The notes beneath the pieces are model-generated. The model did no database searches. It saw only the letters and a list, made by a program, of their open reading frames with translations, and was not told the DNA's origin. From NCBI GenBank assembly GCA_964458085.1, contig CAYWFF010000016.1:1-20553 (forward strand): DNA of 20,553 nt, in the 5' to 3' direction. The stretch is from CAYWFF01 sp964458085 (GTDB taxonomy: Bacteria > Patescibacteriota > Microgenomatia > UBA8517). Positions 14,687 through 20,553 of this stretch are shown in pieces. A program made the translations under genes and the position numbers. Position 1 is the first letter of the stretch; the number at the start of each line of letters is the position of its first letter.

Positions 14687-15376
14687 GCGTGGCAATGTCA
14701 GAACGTTTCCTGGATGAATAATATCAGGGTTAACCAAACTATTCGCTTCAGCAATGTCAACCCACCTGTATCCGTCTCCGTATGCCCGTTCTGCGATTAC
14801 CCAAAGACTGTCTCCCTTGGCTACCGTATATGTACCTTCAGTAATGGTTGCATCACTATCTGTAGATACTGTTTCGGTGGGACTTGGAGAAATTTCGCTA
14901 AGTGTCGGCGTAGGTGATTGTGTTGCTGTCAGTGTAGCTGTAGGTGTAATTTCTTCCGTAGTAACCGGTTCAATAGTAGGTGTTACAGTTTCAGTAGTTT
15001 CAATTACGGTGGCAAGTTTAGCTTCAGTGTCGGGAATAAGTAATTCCTGACCGCTGGTAATTGAATCTGAATTTTCTAGATTGTTTTCTTCAGCAATGTC
15101 AACCCAATTATATCCGGACTTATAGTATTTTTCAGCTATTGACCACAAAGTGTCGTTTTCCTGAACTACGTGGTATGTTTCCCCGTCTCTAACTATAGTA
15201 GTTCCGTTAGATTCTGCCTCGGTAACTTCTCCGGTGGGTAGGGTAGTGCCAGTATCCTGGTCACGGAAAAAATTAATAAGAAGAACCCCTGCGACTACAA
15301 TTACAAGTATACCGAGAATCATACTTATTGTAGATTCGTTTAACTTAAATTGTTTAAGTAGTTTTTTAAGATCCAT
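14684..15376 (-). CDS. Membrane-anchored protein with two LysM domains
   Basis: This 230-residue protein has a short cytoplasmic N-terminus, one membrane helix at about 17-37, a first LysM domain at 68-115, a Thr/Ser/Pro-rich linker at about 120-180 that should be extended and possibly glycosylated, and a second LysM domain at 183-229 ending the protein. LysM domains bind N-acetylglucosamine-containing glycans such as peptidoglycan, so it may tie membrane to wall. The two domains are alike, sharing a GYxWVDIAExNxL core. ATG at 15376 is chosen over the in-frame GTG at 15385 because that GTG lies within the perfect AGGAGG ribosome-binding site, which sits 8 bases before the ATG. Confidence 0.92.
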   Translation of the reverse strand: MDLKKLLKQFKLNESTISMILGILVIVVAGVLLINFFRDQDTGTTLPTGEVTEAESNGTTIVRDGETYHVVQENDTLWSIAEKYYKSGYNWVDIAEENNLENSDSITSGQELLIPDTEAKLATVIETTETVTPTIEPVTTEEITPTATLTATQSPTPTLSEISPSPTETVSTDSDATITEGTYTVAKGDSLWVIAERAYGDGYRWVDIAEANSLVNPDIIHPGNVLTLPR

Positions 15377-15384
15377 ATATATCA

Positions 15385-15390
15385 CCTCCT
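15385..15390 (-). promoter_or_regulatory. Strong Shine-Dalgarno site of LysM gene
   Basis: AGGAGG on the minus strand (15390-15385), within AAAGGAGGTGA, lies 8 bases before the ATG at 15376. It is the only canonical ribosome-binding site found in the window and it rules out the GTG at 15385 as start. Confidence 0.8.
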
Positions 15391-15421
15391 TTGAAGAGCA
15401 GTAACGTTGTTTAGCTACAAA

Positions 15422-15450
15422 AATTTAAACTATGAGACCATAAAAGTCAA
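15422..15450 (-). promoter_or_regulatory. Promoter of LysM gene
   Basis: On the minus strand TTGACT (15450-15445) and TAAATT (15427-15422) are 17 bases apart, giving a leader of about 40 bases that contains the AGGAGG site. Confidence 0.4.
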
Positions 15451-15512
15451 TAGCCGTTATGTGAAGAAATAGTTTATATGAAGCATGAAAACAGCAAACA
15501 GCTATTCTATAG

Positions 15513-16205
15513 TTATTTATTGTAGACGAAAAGTGCACTATTTACAGTTAAACCGAAGATTGTGTACCCCATTTTGTTTAAAAAGCTGAAAATGGGGTTA
15601 TTGTTAGCTGTAAACGTGTGTGCTGCGTCAATTATTTCTACACAAATAAGTTCAGGTCTGTTTTGACTTTGCCAATTATATGATTCCAACACCTCCAAAT
15701 CATTCCCCTCGACATCTATAGAAAGGAGGTTTATTTTTTTTAGTTTCGCGTATTGTTGCAACACTTTTTTTAGGGGAACAACTTTTATGTCATTTTTTGA
15801 AATAAGTTTGGATTGTCCGGTTTTAATTACCTCTCGCATTGTTTCTTTATTAAAAGTATTAAGCGCAGGTTCAGTAAAACAATAAAATGTTTGTTTTTTA
15901 ACTTTATCTCCGATTCCGATTTCCAAGTTTGTATCTCTCGGACGATTCTTAAAAAAAGCGTTCATGGACCTCGGTGTCGGATCAATATTTATTCCGTGCC
16001 AACCTTTTTTATACAAAAGATAAGTATTTGAAAAGCGAAAGGGATGGTGAGCACCCACATCAACATAAAACCCTCTATTTTCACCGTGAAAATAAGATAA
16101 TATGAGCCTGTCTTCTCCGTATTGAGAAAAACTATCCTGCCTATAGAAAGTCGGTAAGTTTAAAAATGAAGAGATGAAACGCTTGGGGTGTAGAGTTTTA
16201 GTCAT
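15513..16205 (-). CDS. FkbM-family methyltransferase
   Basis: This 230-residue enzyme shows the FkbM methyltransferase core. SQYGEDRLILSYF leads into the SAM-binding motif FYVDVGAHHP (47-55). The acidic motif INIDPTPRS follows at about 72-80, and LSIDVEGNDLEVLES at 161-175 is the family hallmark. These enzymes O-methylate sugars or polyketides using S-adenosylmethionine; near a glycan locus, sugar methylation is the likeliest role. The start ATG at 16205 has an AAAGG stretch about 12 bases upstream, a weak ribosome-binding site, and a TATGAT-like -10 18 bases upstream. The gene is separate from the LysM gene, with a gap of 136 bases between them. Confidence 0.88.
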   Translation of the reverse strand: MTKTLHPKRFISSFLNLPTFYRQDSFSQYGEDRLILSYFHGENRGFYVDVGAHHPFRFSNTYLLYKKGWHGINIDPTPRSMNAFFKNRPRDTNLEIGIGDKVKKQTFYCFTEPALNTFNKETMREVIKTGQSKLISKNDIKVVPLKKVLQQYAKLKKINLLSIDVEGNDLEVLESYNWQSQNRPELICVEIIDAAHTFTANNNPIFSFLNKMGYTIFGLTVNSALFVYNK

Positions 16206-16352
16206 AGTTTTGTTTACCTTTTTATCATATTGTTTAGTATTAAGTCTTTATTTGCAACTTATTCTCATTAATTTATTGCTTATATAAATCCGGCGCAAGC
16301 GTTAAATGACTTTAACTAGGACTAATAAAATTAGTTTTGGCTAAATTGTTGA

Positions 16353-16361
16353 TGTTATAAT
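16353..16361 (+). promoter_or_regulatory. Extended -10 promoter, leaderless type, for nitrilase-family gene
   Basis: TG at 16353-16354, one base, then TATAAT at 16356-16361 form a perfect extended -10, ending 5 bases before the ATG at 16367. It overlaps an in-frame TTG at 16361, which therefore cannot be the start. Confidence 0.55.
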
Positions 16362-16366
16362 TGGCT

Positions 16367-17140
16367 ATGTTTGTAAAAGTTGCGGCATTTCAATATAAAG
16401 TACCGGAAGAAACAGAAAAATCAATTGTAAGACTCACAGAAATGGTCGGTCAAGCAGCTTGGGCGGGAGCAAAATTGGTTGTTGCTCCTGAAACTGCTAT
16501 CGGTATGCTTACTGATGTTAAAAATGCTGAAAAAGACTACTTACCTGATCTCAAAAGCATTGCAAAAACTCATCAGGTGTTTTTGACGACAAGTTTTTAC
16601 ACTAAGGTAGAAAAAAAGTACTTCAATCAGGGATATATTCTGGATCCCAAAGGGGAAGTTGTTGTTCGTCACAGGAAAATATATTTAGCCCCGCCGGAAA
16701 AAGAGGCGGATGGAATTACCCCCGGGAATGAGTTGGAAACCTCTAAATCAGAAATTGGTACCTTGGGTATGCTTTTGTGTAAAGACGGATTCAATAAATA
16801 CTCCCATTTTCTCTATGAAAAGCTCAGTGAAAATAATGTAGACATAATATGATCACCTACATGGTCTCTCTCTTGGCCTGAACTGGCAACGGAGGAGTAT
16901 ATAAAAACCCATTTTGTTTACGGTGCATTTTTAAGCCGATCTTTTGTACTGGTGTCCGGTAATCTAAATAAATCAACAGGTTCATTTGGCAGGTCTCTCA
17001 TAATAAGTCCCGTAAGAGGGGCACTAAAAGAAGGATCAAGAGATAAAAAAGAAATCCTTTTTGAGGAGCTTGATTTAGACGAGGCAACTAAAGCACGGGA
17101 ATTTGATATAAAGTGGCAGCCTAAGAAAAGAATGATATAA
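16367..17140 (+). pseudogene. Carbon-nitrogen hydrolase (nitrilase superfamily) interrupted by one in-frame TGA
   Basis: One reading frame of 257 codons, near normal family length, encodes a nitrilase-fold amidase. The catalytic triad is present: E42 in APETAIG, K104 in HRKIYLAP and C138 in LLCKDG. Codon 162, at 16850-16852, is TGA. It sits between NNVDII and SPTWSL, inside the conserved segment that follows the catalytic cysteine, and the frame continues without another stop to TAA at 17138-17140. There is no frameshift, and the second half has no good start of its own. Other genes here end in TGA, so a recoded code is unlikely. A recent nonsense mutation, a sequencing or assembly error, or readthrough are the options. 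The promoter just upstream looks intact. Confidence 0.8.
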
Positions 17141-17193
17141 ATTTATTACTCTTTTAATATGCGAAACTGAAAAACCTAATTTAGTCTATCAAT

Positions 17194-17472
17194 ATGGATA
17201 CAGTTTATGAAAAAGGTACTATAAAAGTTGTCTGGATTGAAAAATCAATTGAAACTATCTACTCCAAAATGTTTTCATCCAAAAAAGAAGCAAGAGAATT
17301 TGCCGCCGGCAAGAGCGACTTCTTAATATTTCAGCTCGTTTCGCAAGACAGGATGAAAGAGTTTAGTTGGCAAATACTCCCATATGGAAATTTTGAATTA
17401 TATACAAAATTAATGAGAAGATATAAGAAAGCTGGTAGAAATATAATAGACATTCTCGCAAAAGCTTTGTAA
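17194..17472 (+). CDS. Hypothetical protein, 92 residues
   Basis: This short protein has no membrane segment or signal peptide and looks like a compact mixed alpha/beta cytoplasmic domain. The N-terminal half is strand-rich (GTIKVVWIEKSIETIY), followed by the helix SSKKEAREFAAGKSDFLIF and a basic C-terminal helix (KLMRRYKKAGRNIIDILAKAL). I do not recognise the family. It lies 53 bases after the broken nitrilase gene on the same strand and ends 30 bases before a convergent gene. No clear -10 or ribosome-binding site precedes the ATG. Amino-acid composition and the absence of overlapping frames make it likely to be real. Confidence 0.6.
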   Translation: MDTVYEKGTIKVVWIEKSIETIYSKMFSSKKEAREFAAGKSDFLIFQLVSQDRMKEFSWQILPYGNFELYTKLMRRYKKAGRNIIDILAKAL

Positions 17473-17502
17473 GTGAATTTAATAATGCTAGGTAATTAAT
17501 AT

Positions 17503-18402
17503 TTAAAAACTTAGCTTATATAGCGAGTGCTCTCTAGTTGAACTTCCGAGATAATAAATATCATTTTCTTTTAAGACTATTTCATCGTTCCACCAACCTA
17601 CAATCTTTTTATAGGTGAAATAGTTAAGAGTATATGGCAGATGAAAAAGTTGTTTTTTATTTAAGTCAACAATGTAATAATCTGATCCCTCACCGTCTCT
17701 AAAGCCGCTCGTAGTAACCGCTACGGTACTACTTGGTGAAACAGTCGTTTCAGGGGAAAGGAAAAATGAGGGATTAGAAGATATATCTTCTAAATTTGTT
17801 GCAGACAATAAATTTAGATTGTCCAGAGAATATTCTTTTAGTTTAATATATTCCCGTCCATTTTCTATTACATACAGACGGTTTGAAATTTTTACTTCGA
17901 TAGGAACATAACTGAAAGGGTAAACATGATCTTCCGGTCCTGCCACGATGCTGTCTTGTAATAATATTTTTTCTTCTCCGTTGGATAAGTCTGTAACTAT
18001 TAGTTTTGAAAACGCAGTATTTTTATCCTCAGTACGATCCTCAACAGTTTCATAAGAATACACGCTTTCTTTGATTGTATTGGAAATTTGTTTTATTTTT
18101 TCCTCAAAATCCTTTTGAGAGATGCTGGGATTTAAAATCTGTACAGGCGGAGGAGTCGGTGAAGGCGGCTCGTTGTATCCGTATGAGTCATGATAATTTA
18201 CTGATGGTTCAGGACTAATTACAGATATTTCAGAAATTGAATTGACAGAATTATTATATTGAAAGTAATTCTGAGTGAATAAAATTCCAATAATGATAAA
18301 GAGGATAAGGGGCACGGTAAAGCCCAACTTCCTAATTTTAAAAGACAAATTGAGTAGTGTTTTATAAAACTTACAGTAAATTGAAAGGACTTTATTGTAC
18401 AT
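17503..18402 (-). CDS. Membrane-anchored extracytoplasmic protein of unknown function
   Basis: This protein of about 299 residues has a basic cytoplasmic N-terminus, one membrane helix at about 28-45 (LGFTVPLILFIIIGILF), a Ser/Pro-rich linker with SPEPS and PPSPTPPP at about 63-87, and an extracytoplasmic domain of some 210 residues. That domain is rich in predicted beta-strands, with repeated segments of the type GEEKILLQDS, RLYVIENGREYIKL and GSDYYIVDLNKKQLFHLP, which suggests a beta-propeller-like fold. No catalytic motif is seen. I chose ATG at 18402; an in-frame TTG at 18435 would add 11 residues. The NADAR gene ends 39 bases upstream and the two may be co-transcribed. Confidence 0.65.
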   Translation of the reverse strand: MYNKVLSIYCKFYKTLLNLSFKIRKLGFTVPLILFIIIGILFTQNYFQYNNSVNSISEISVISPEPSVNYHDSYGYNEPPSPTPPPVQILNPSISQKDFEEKIKQISNTIKESVYSYETVEDRTEDKNTAFSKLIVTDLSNGEEKILLQDSIVAGPEDHVYPFSYVPIEVKISNRLYVIENGREYIKLKEYSLDNLNLLSATNLEDISSNPSFFLSPETTVSPSSTVAVTTSGFRDGEGSDYYIVDLNKKQLFHLPYTLNYFTYKKIVGWWNDEIVLKENDIYYLGSSTREHSLYKLSF

Positions 18403-18441
18403 ATTCAGTACTTGAATTGTTGTAATAGCTGGCAAATGTGA

Positions 18442-18933
18442 TTACTTAGGTTTGAAAATAATTCTTATTTCCATCCATAAGTTACCCAACAAGTTCCGGC
18501 CATCTTTGTTTTCCCCCCAACCCCATTCACTATCTCTCCAAGAGTCTTCGATAATTACTCTATCTCCGGATTCGAGTAACTTTTTTAGAACATAAGGATG
18601 TTGTTTTACTTTGCTAATAAGTATATTTTTCATTACAGATATTTTTATATTTTCCCATTCTGGGTCACTTTTGGTAATGTTTTCAGCCGCAATCCTTTGG
18701 GCGTCGTGTGCGGATCTGGCTTCTAGTATTTCTTGATAAATATCAGGGGCTGATAATTTAAACCGTGCGGCCTGATAAGCATGTTCAGAGGTCGGCCAAA
18801 GTTGTCCACCATATTCAACTTGAAATGATGAAAAATTATCAAAAACATAAAATTCCTTAGGATAAAAAAAGGCAGGATCGTACGGGAGTGGTTTATTTAC
18901 TCTATCATGCGGGATATTTGTTAATTTTGCCAC
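18442..18933 (-). CDS. NADAR-family protein (YbiA-like N-glycosidase or ADP-ribosyl glycohydrolase)
   Basis: This 163-residue protein matches the NADAR family (YbiA, DUF1768). It has FDNFSSF at 31-37, WPTSEHAYQAARF at 46-58 with the conserved E50 expected at the active site, and a C-terminal WGWGENKDGRNLLGNLWMEIR at 137-157. Characterised members cleave N-glycosidic bonds. YbiA acts on riboflavin pathway intermediates, and others remove ADP-ribose from guanine bases in DNA as the antitoxin to DarT1 toxins. No DarT-like toxin is visible here. The start is a GTG at 18933, supported by an extended -10 TATAAT 5 bases upstream. The gene leads a minus-strand pair with the anchored protein. Confidence 0.88.
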   Translation of the reverse strand: MAKLTNIPHDRVNKPLPYDPAFFYPKEFYVFDNFSSFQVEYGGQLWPTSEHAYQAARFKLSAPDIYQEILEARSAHDAQRIAAENITKSDPEWENIKISVMKNILISKVKQHPYVLKKLLESGDRVIIEDSWRDSEWGWGENKDGRNLLGNLWMEIRIIFKPK

Positions 18934-18938
18934 AAGTT

Positions 18939-18966
18939 ATTATACCAAAAGTTCGGGCTTTGTCAG
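18939..18966 (-). promoter_or_regulatory. Strong promoter, leaderless type, for NADAR gene
   Basis: On the minus strand CTGACA (18966-18961, five of six matches), a 16-base spacer and a perfect TATAAT (18944-18939) with a TGn extension end 5 bases before the GTG at 18933. This is the best promoter in the window and it fixes the GTG start. Confidence 0.65.
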
Positions 18967-19003
18967 TAGATTTATTGGTTTTGTAGATAATCTAAGTGTA
19001 GGT

Positions 19004-19357
19004 TTAAAATTCTGTAGAATGAGTACTTGTCTTCTGAGCTATCTGTTTTTCCCAATATTCCTTTTGCTCTTTAATTCTTTCTGGTAAAGGATAGTCCACA
19101 TTTCGGTCTTTAAACCAATTTTCTAGATTATTTAATCCCTCCAACTCTTTTTCGGGAGTTAATTCGATTTCTCCATCCTTGACCATTAATCTCAATCGCA
19201 TCATGACGTAAACTGTCTGTACATCGGCTTTAGCCGGATCTGCATATCTATTTACAAAATCTTCATGTACTTTCAACTGTATTCTTAAATTTTTTTTCAC
19301 TCTTTCTTGAGACTCCATTTCAAATCTCAATATGTCTTGCTCGAAATCAATTGTCAT
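19004..19357 (-). CDS. Hypothetical protein, 117 residues, charged and helical
   Basis: The protein starts MTIDFEQDILRFEMESQERV. It is highly charged and probably all-helical, with no membrane segment, and ends QIAQKTSTHSTEF. I recognise no family. The open frame extends upstream to 19456, but those extra 33 residues are translated from the compound hairpin element at 19401-19476 and look spurious. ATG at 19357 is preceded by AAGGA about 12 bases upstream, a weak ribosome-binding site. The gene lies 70 bases upstream of the NADAR start on the same strand, but the NADAR gene has its own promoter. A role as a partner in an accessory or toxin-antitoxin system is possible but nothing in the sequence proves it. 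Confidence 0.5.
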   Translation of the reverse strand: MTIDFEQDILRFEMESQERVKKNLRIQLKVHEDFVNRYADPAKADVQTVYVMMRLRLMVKDGEIELTPEKELEGLNNLENWFKDRNVDYPLPERIKEQKEYWEKQIAQKTSTHSTEF

Positions 19358-19400
19358 AAATTTATAATTCCTTAAATCATATTTTAAACCTAATTGCGGG

Positions 19401-19476
19401 GTTGACGGGACTCGGAGATTTTGCAAAGCAAAATATATATCGAGTAACGGATACACCGCGAACTTTAGCGAGCGGG
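19401..19476. repeat. Compound hairpin element, REP-like
   Basis: ATTTTGC (19418-19424) and GCAAAAT (19428-19434) form a perfect 7-bp stem with a 3-base loop. It is nested inside ACTCG (19410-19414) and CGAGT (19441-19445). A second GC-rich stem follows, CCGC (19456-19459) with GCGG (19472-19475). The local GC content is above its surroundings. The layout resembles a small dispersed palindromic repeat, but only one copy is in the window. Confidence 0.5.
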
Positions 19477-19590
19477 CTTATTATAGCAAGAGTTGAACCT
19501 TTAGAAAAAGAGCTAATTGATATTTACAAGACACTTACAGCTTATGAGCTTCTTCCAAAAGACTTAAACACATACTACCAGACCATTTGA
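19477..19590 (+). other. Possible gene remnant in the plus strand, no proper start
   Basis: An open frame on the plus strand runs from the hairpin element to a TGA at 19588-19590 and reads LIIARVEPLEKELIDIYKTL and onwards to NTYYQTI. The segment is protein-like, with an amphipathic helix, but has no acceptable start codon other than a TTG inside the hairpin. It could be the broken C-terminal end of a lost gene or chance. Confidence 0.2.
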
Positions 19591-19775
19591 TAGTTGGGTA
19601 ATTAATATGTTGTAAGGAACCTGTGAAACGGAAAGTGAAAAATCCTAAAGTTTTCGCCTAGCCAATCCACCCGTCTTGTCACCAGACTAAAATCTTTTTT
19701 AGATTTCTTGGTTAAATTAAGATGCAAACTGAAGCAAAATTGTAATATAATATCATCAAATAGTAAGTAAGTTTT
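19591..19775. other. Intergenic region upstream of HTH-HsdR operon
   Basis: No gene is recognised. An inverted repeat AAATCT/AGATTT with a T-rich loop lies at about 19690-19706, and the -10 of the HTH gene is at 19746-19751. A minus-strand frame here is open but has no family-like features. Confidence 0.35.
19746..19751 (+). promoter_or_regulatory. -10 element of HTH-HsdR operon
   Basis: A perfect TATAAT at 19746-19751 lies 24 bases before the ATG at 19776, giving a short leader of about 17 bases. No good -35 is seen at 16-18 bases upstream, so an activator or weak promoter is possible. Confidence 0.45.
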
Positions 19776-19958
19776 ATGAAAGACCAAATTCCTGAGTTGA
19801 TAACCTTAAAAGAAGCCAGTGAGATATTAAAGGTTCACCCAAACACCCTCCGGGCGTGGGATAATAAAGGAATATTAAAGGCAGTAAGAATTGGAGTTAA
19901 AAAAGTAAGAAGATATAGGAAGCAAGATATAAAGTCTTTTATTAAAACAAATATATGA
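19776..19958 (+). CDS. Small MerR/excisionase-type helix-turn-helix protein
   Basis: This 60-residue protein consists almost wholly of a winged-helix DNA-binding domain of the HTH_17/excisionase type. It has the signature LITLKEASEILKVHPNTLRAWDNKGILKAVRIG followed by a basic wing (KKVRRYRKQDIKSFI). Such proteins act as excisionases, directionality factors or small regulators. Its stop (TGA, 19956-19958) overlaps the ATG of the HsdR gene (ATGA), so the two are translationally coupled. This suggests that it controls the restriction operon or marks a mobile unit. Both ideas are inference. The -10 element is 24 bases upstream. Confidence 0.85.
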   Translation: MKDQIPELITLKEASEILKVHPNTLRAWDNKGILKAVRIGVKKVRRYRKQDIKSFIKTNI

Positions 19959-20553
19959 ATATGGAGAAAATTGACGAGCAAACCACTCGCAAGAAATGGA
20001 TTGATGATAAGTTAAAAAAATTCGGTTGGGAAAAGATTATCCCATACCGGGAAGGATTGGACACTTCCAAACTCCATAAAACTGCTGTAGCCGAATTTAT
20101 GACTGCAACTGGTCCTGCTGATTATGCATTATTTGCAAATGGTCAACTTATAGCTTTTGTAGAGGCTAAGAAGATAAGTTTGGGTCCACAAAACGTACTG
20201 CAACAGGCTCAAAGATATGTAAAAGGAGCTGAGCAACTGGGTCTAAAAGTTCCCTTTATTTATTCAACTAACGGTGAAGTTATTTGGTATCAGGATTTAC
20301 GCGTAAGTCCCAGTCGTTCACGCCAAGTACAAGAGTTTCACACACCTAAGGCTTTAATTGAATACCTCTCTAATAATATTCAAGAAAATGTTCGCTGGTT
20401 TGCAGAAAACCCACCAAATAACAACAAACTGCGCTACTACCAGGCAGAGGCCATAAAAGCGGTAGAAAAGAATATTACTGATAACAAACGCTCAATGTTG
20501 CTTGCTATGGCTACTGGAACCGGTAAGACGTACACGGTTGCCACTTTGGCGTA
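19955..20553 (+). CDS. hsdR: Type I restriction enzyme R subunit (HsdR), N-terminal part
   Basis: The frame runs from ATG at 19955 off the right edge, giving 199 residues of a protein that is usually 800-1000 long. The N-terminal nuclease domain has the PD-(D/E)xK residues: D56 in TGPADYALF, then E70 and K72 in FVEAKK. The helicase part starts with LRYYQAEAI near 159-167 and Walker A MATGTGKT at 185-192. HsdR cuts unmodified foreign DNA after ATP-driven translocation, together with HsdM and HsdS, which are not in view and may lie beyond the edge. A second ATG at 19961 is an alternative start. The gene overlaps the HTH gene by 4 bases. Confidence 0.88.
   Translation, partial: MNMEKIDEQTTRKKWIDDKLKKFGWEKIIPYREGLDTSKLHKTAVAEFMTATGPADYALFANGQLIAFVEAKKISLGPQNVLQQAQRYVKGAEQLGLKVPFIYSTNGEVIWYQDLRVSPSRSRQVQEFHTPKALIEYLSNNIQENVRWFAENPPNNNKLRYYQAEAIKAVEKNITDNKRSMLLAMATGTGKTYTVATLA

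Noticed and set aside
16850..16852. TGA as a sense codon (alternative genetic code)
   Set aside because: Genes ending at 6128 and 19958 use TGA as stop with ATGA overlaps to the next gene, and no other long gene contains an internal TGA.
16952..17140. Second half of the nitrilase as an independent 62-residue gene
   Set aside because: Its only start is a GTG in the middle of the conserved domain with no ribosome-binding site. It is the continuation of the upstream frame.
17485..17516. Possible terminator between convergent genes at 17472 and 17503
   Set aside because: GCTAGGT and ACTTAGC can pair with one wobble, but the loop is long and there is no T-run on either strand.
19358..19456. N-terminal extension (33 residues) of the 19004-19357 gene
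   Set aside because: The extra residues are read through the compound hairpin element. The ATG at 19357 is a better start.
19602..19787. 61-residue minus-strand ORF upstream of the HTH gene
   Set aside because: It covers the HTH promoter region, has no family-like motif and no promoter or ribosome-binding site of its own.
1..20553. CRISPR array, rRNA or insertion sequence
   Set aside because: No regularly spaced identical repeats, no rRNA-like conserved stretches and no transposase or integrase frame were seen.

Overview
The window is AT-rich bacterial DNA from a compact genome with short intergenic gaps and several overlapping genes. Both tRNA genes lack an encoded CCA, most starts have no Shine-Dalgarno sequence, and the gene content is glycosyltransferases, LysM and Ig-like surface proteins, an FkbM methyltransferase and a NADAR protein. 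This suggests an uncultured Patescibacteria/CPR-type organism, perhaps Microgenomates. That placement is inference from style and content; no phylogenetic marker is present. TGA ends at least two genes (at 6128 and 19958), so the genetic code looks standard here.

Layout. Positions 1-186 hold a truncated minus-strand gene. From 412 to 12530 almost everything is on the plus strand and forms an envelope glycan locus: a small membrane protein, a GT4 glycosyltransferase, an ABC exporter, an MFS transporter, a zinc-finger methyltransferase, a GT2 enzyme, a Wzx-type flippase, a GT2/GT-C fusion, a WaaE-like GT2 and an O-antigen ligase/polymerase-like protein. Together these could build a lipid-linked oligosaccharide, flip it and polymerise or ligate it outside. 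A 51-residue minus-strand membrane ORF sits at 1860-2015. From 12523 to 16205 the minus strand carries an anchored two-domain Ig-like protein, tRNA-Thr(CGU), a flavin/NAD oxidoreductase, tRNA-Gly(CCC), an anchored two-LysM protein and an FkbM methyltransferase. From 16367 to the right edge lies an accessory-looking mix: a nitrilase-family gene broken by one in-frame TGA, an unknown 92-residue protein, an anchored extracytoplasmic protein, a NADAR-family protein, an unknown 117-residue protein, a compound hairpin element, and a small MerR/excisionase-type HTH gene overlapping the start of a type I restriction HsdR gene that runs off the end.

The most striking non-coding signal is a recurrent promoter arrangement. 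At least eight genes have a -10 hexamer (TATAAT, TATAGT or TACAAT) ending only 5-8 bases before the start codon, which predicts leaderless mRNAs. The LysM gene is the contrast, with a perfect AGGAGG ribosome-binding site and a normal leader. Other points worth following are the single TGA in the nitrilase, a 23-base duplication of the tRNA-Thr 3' end, three 11-base-spaced TTAC repeats at 198-225, and the hairpin element at 19401-19476.
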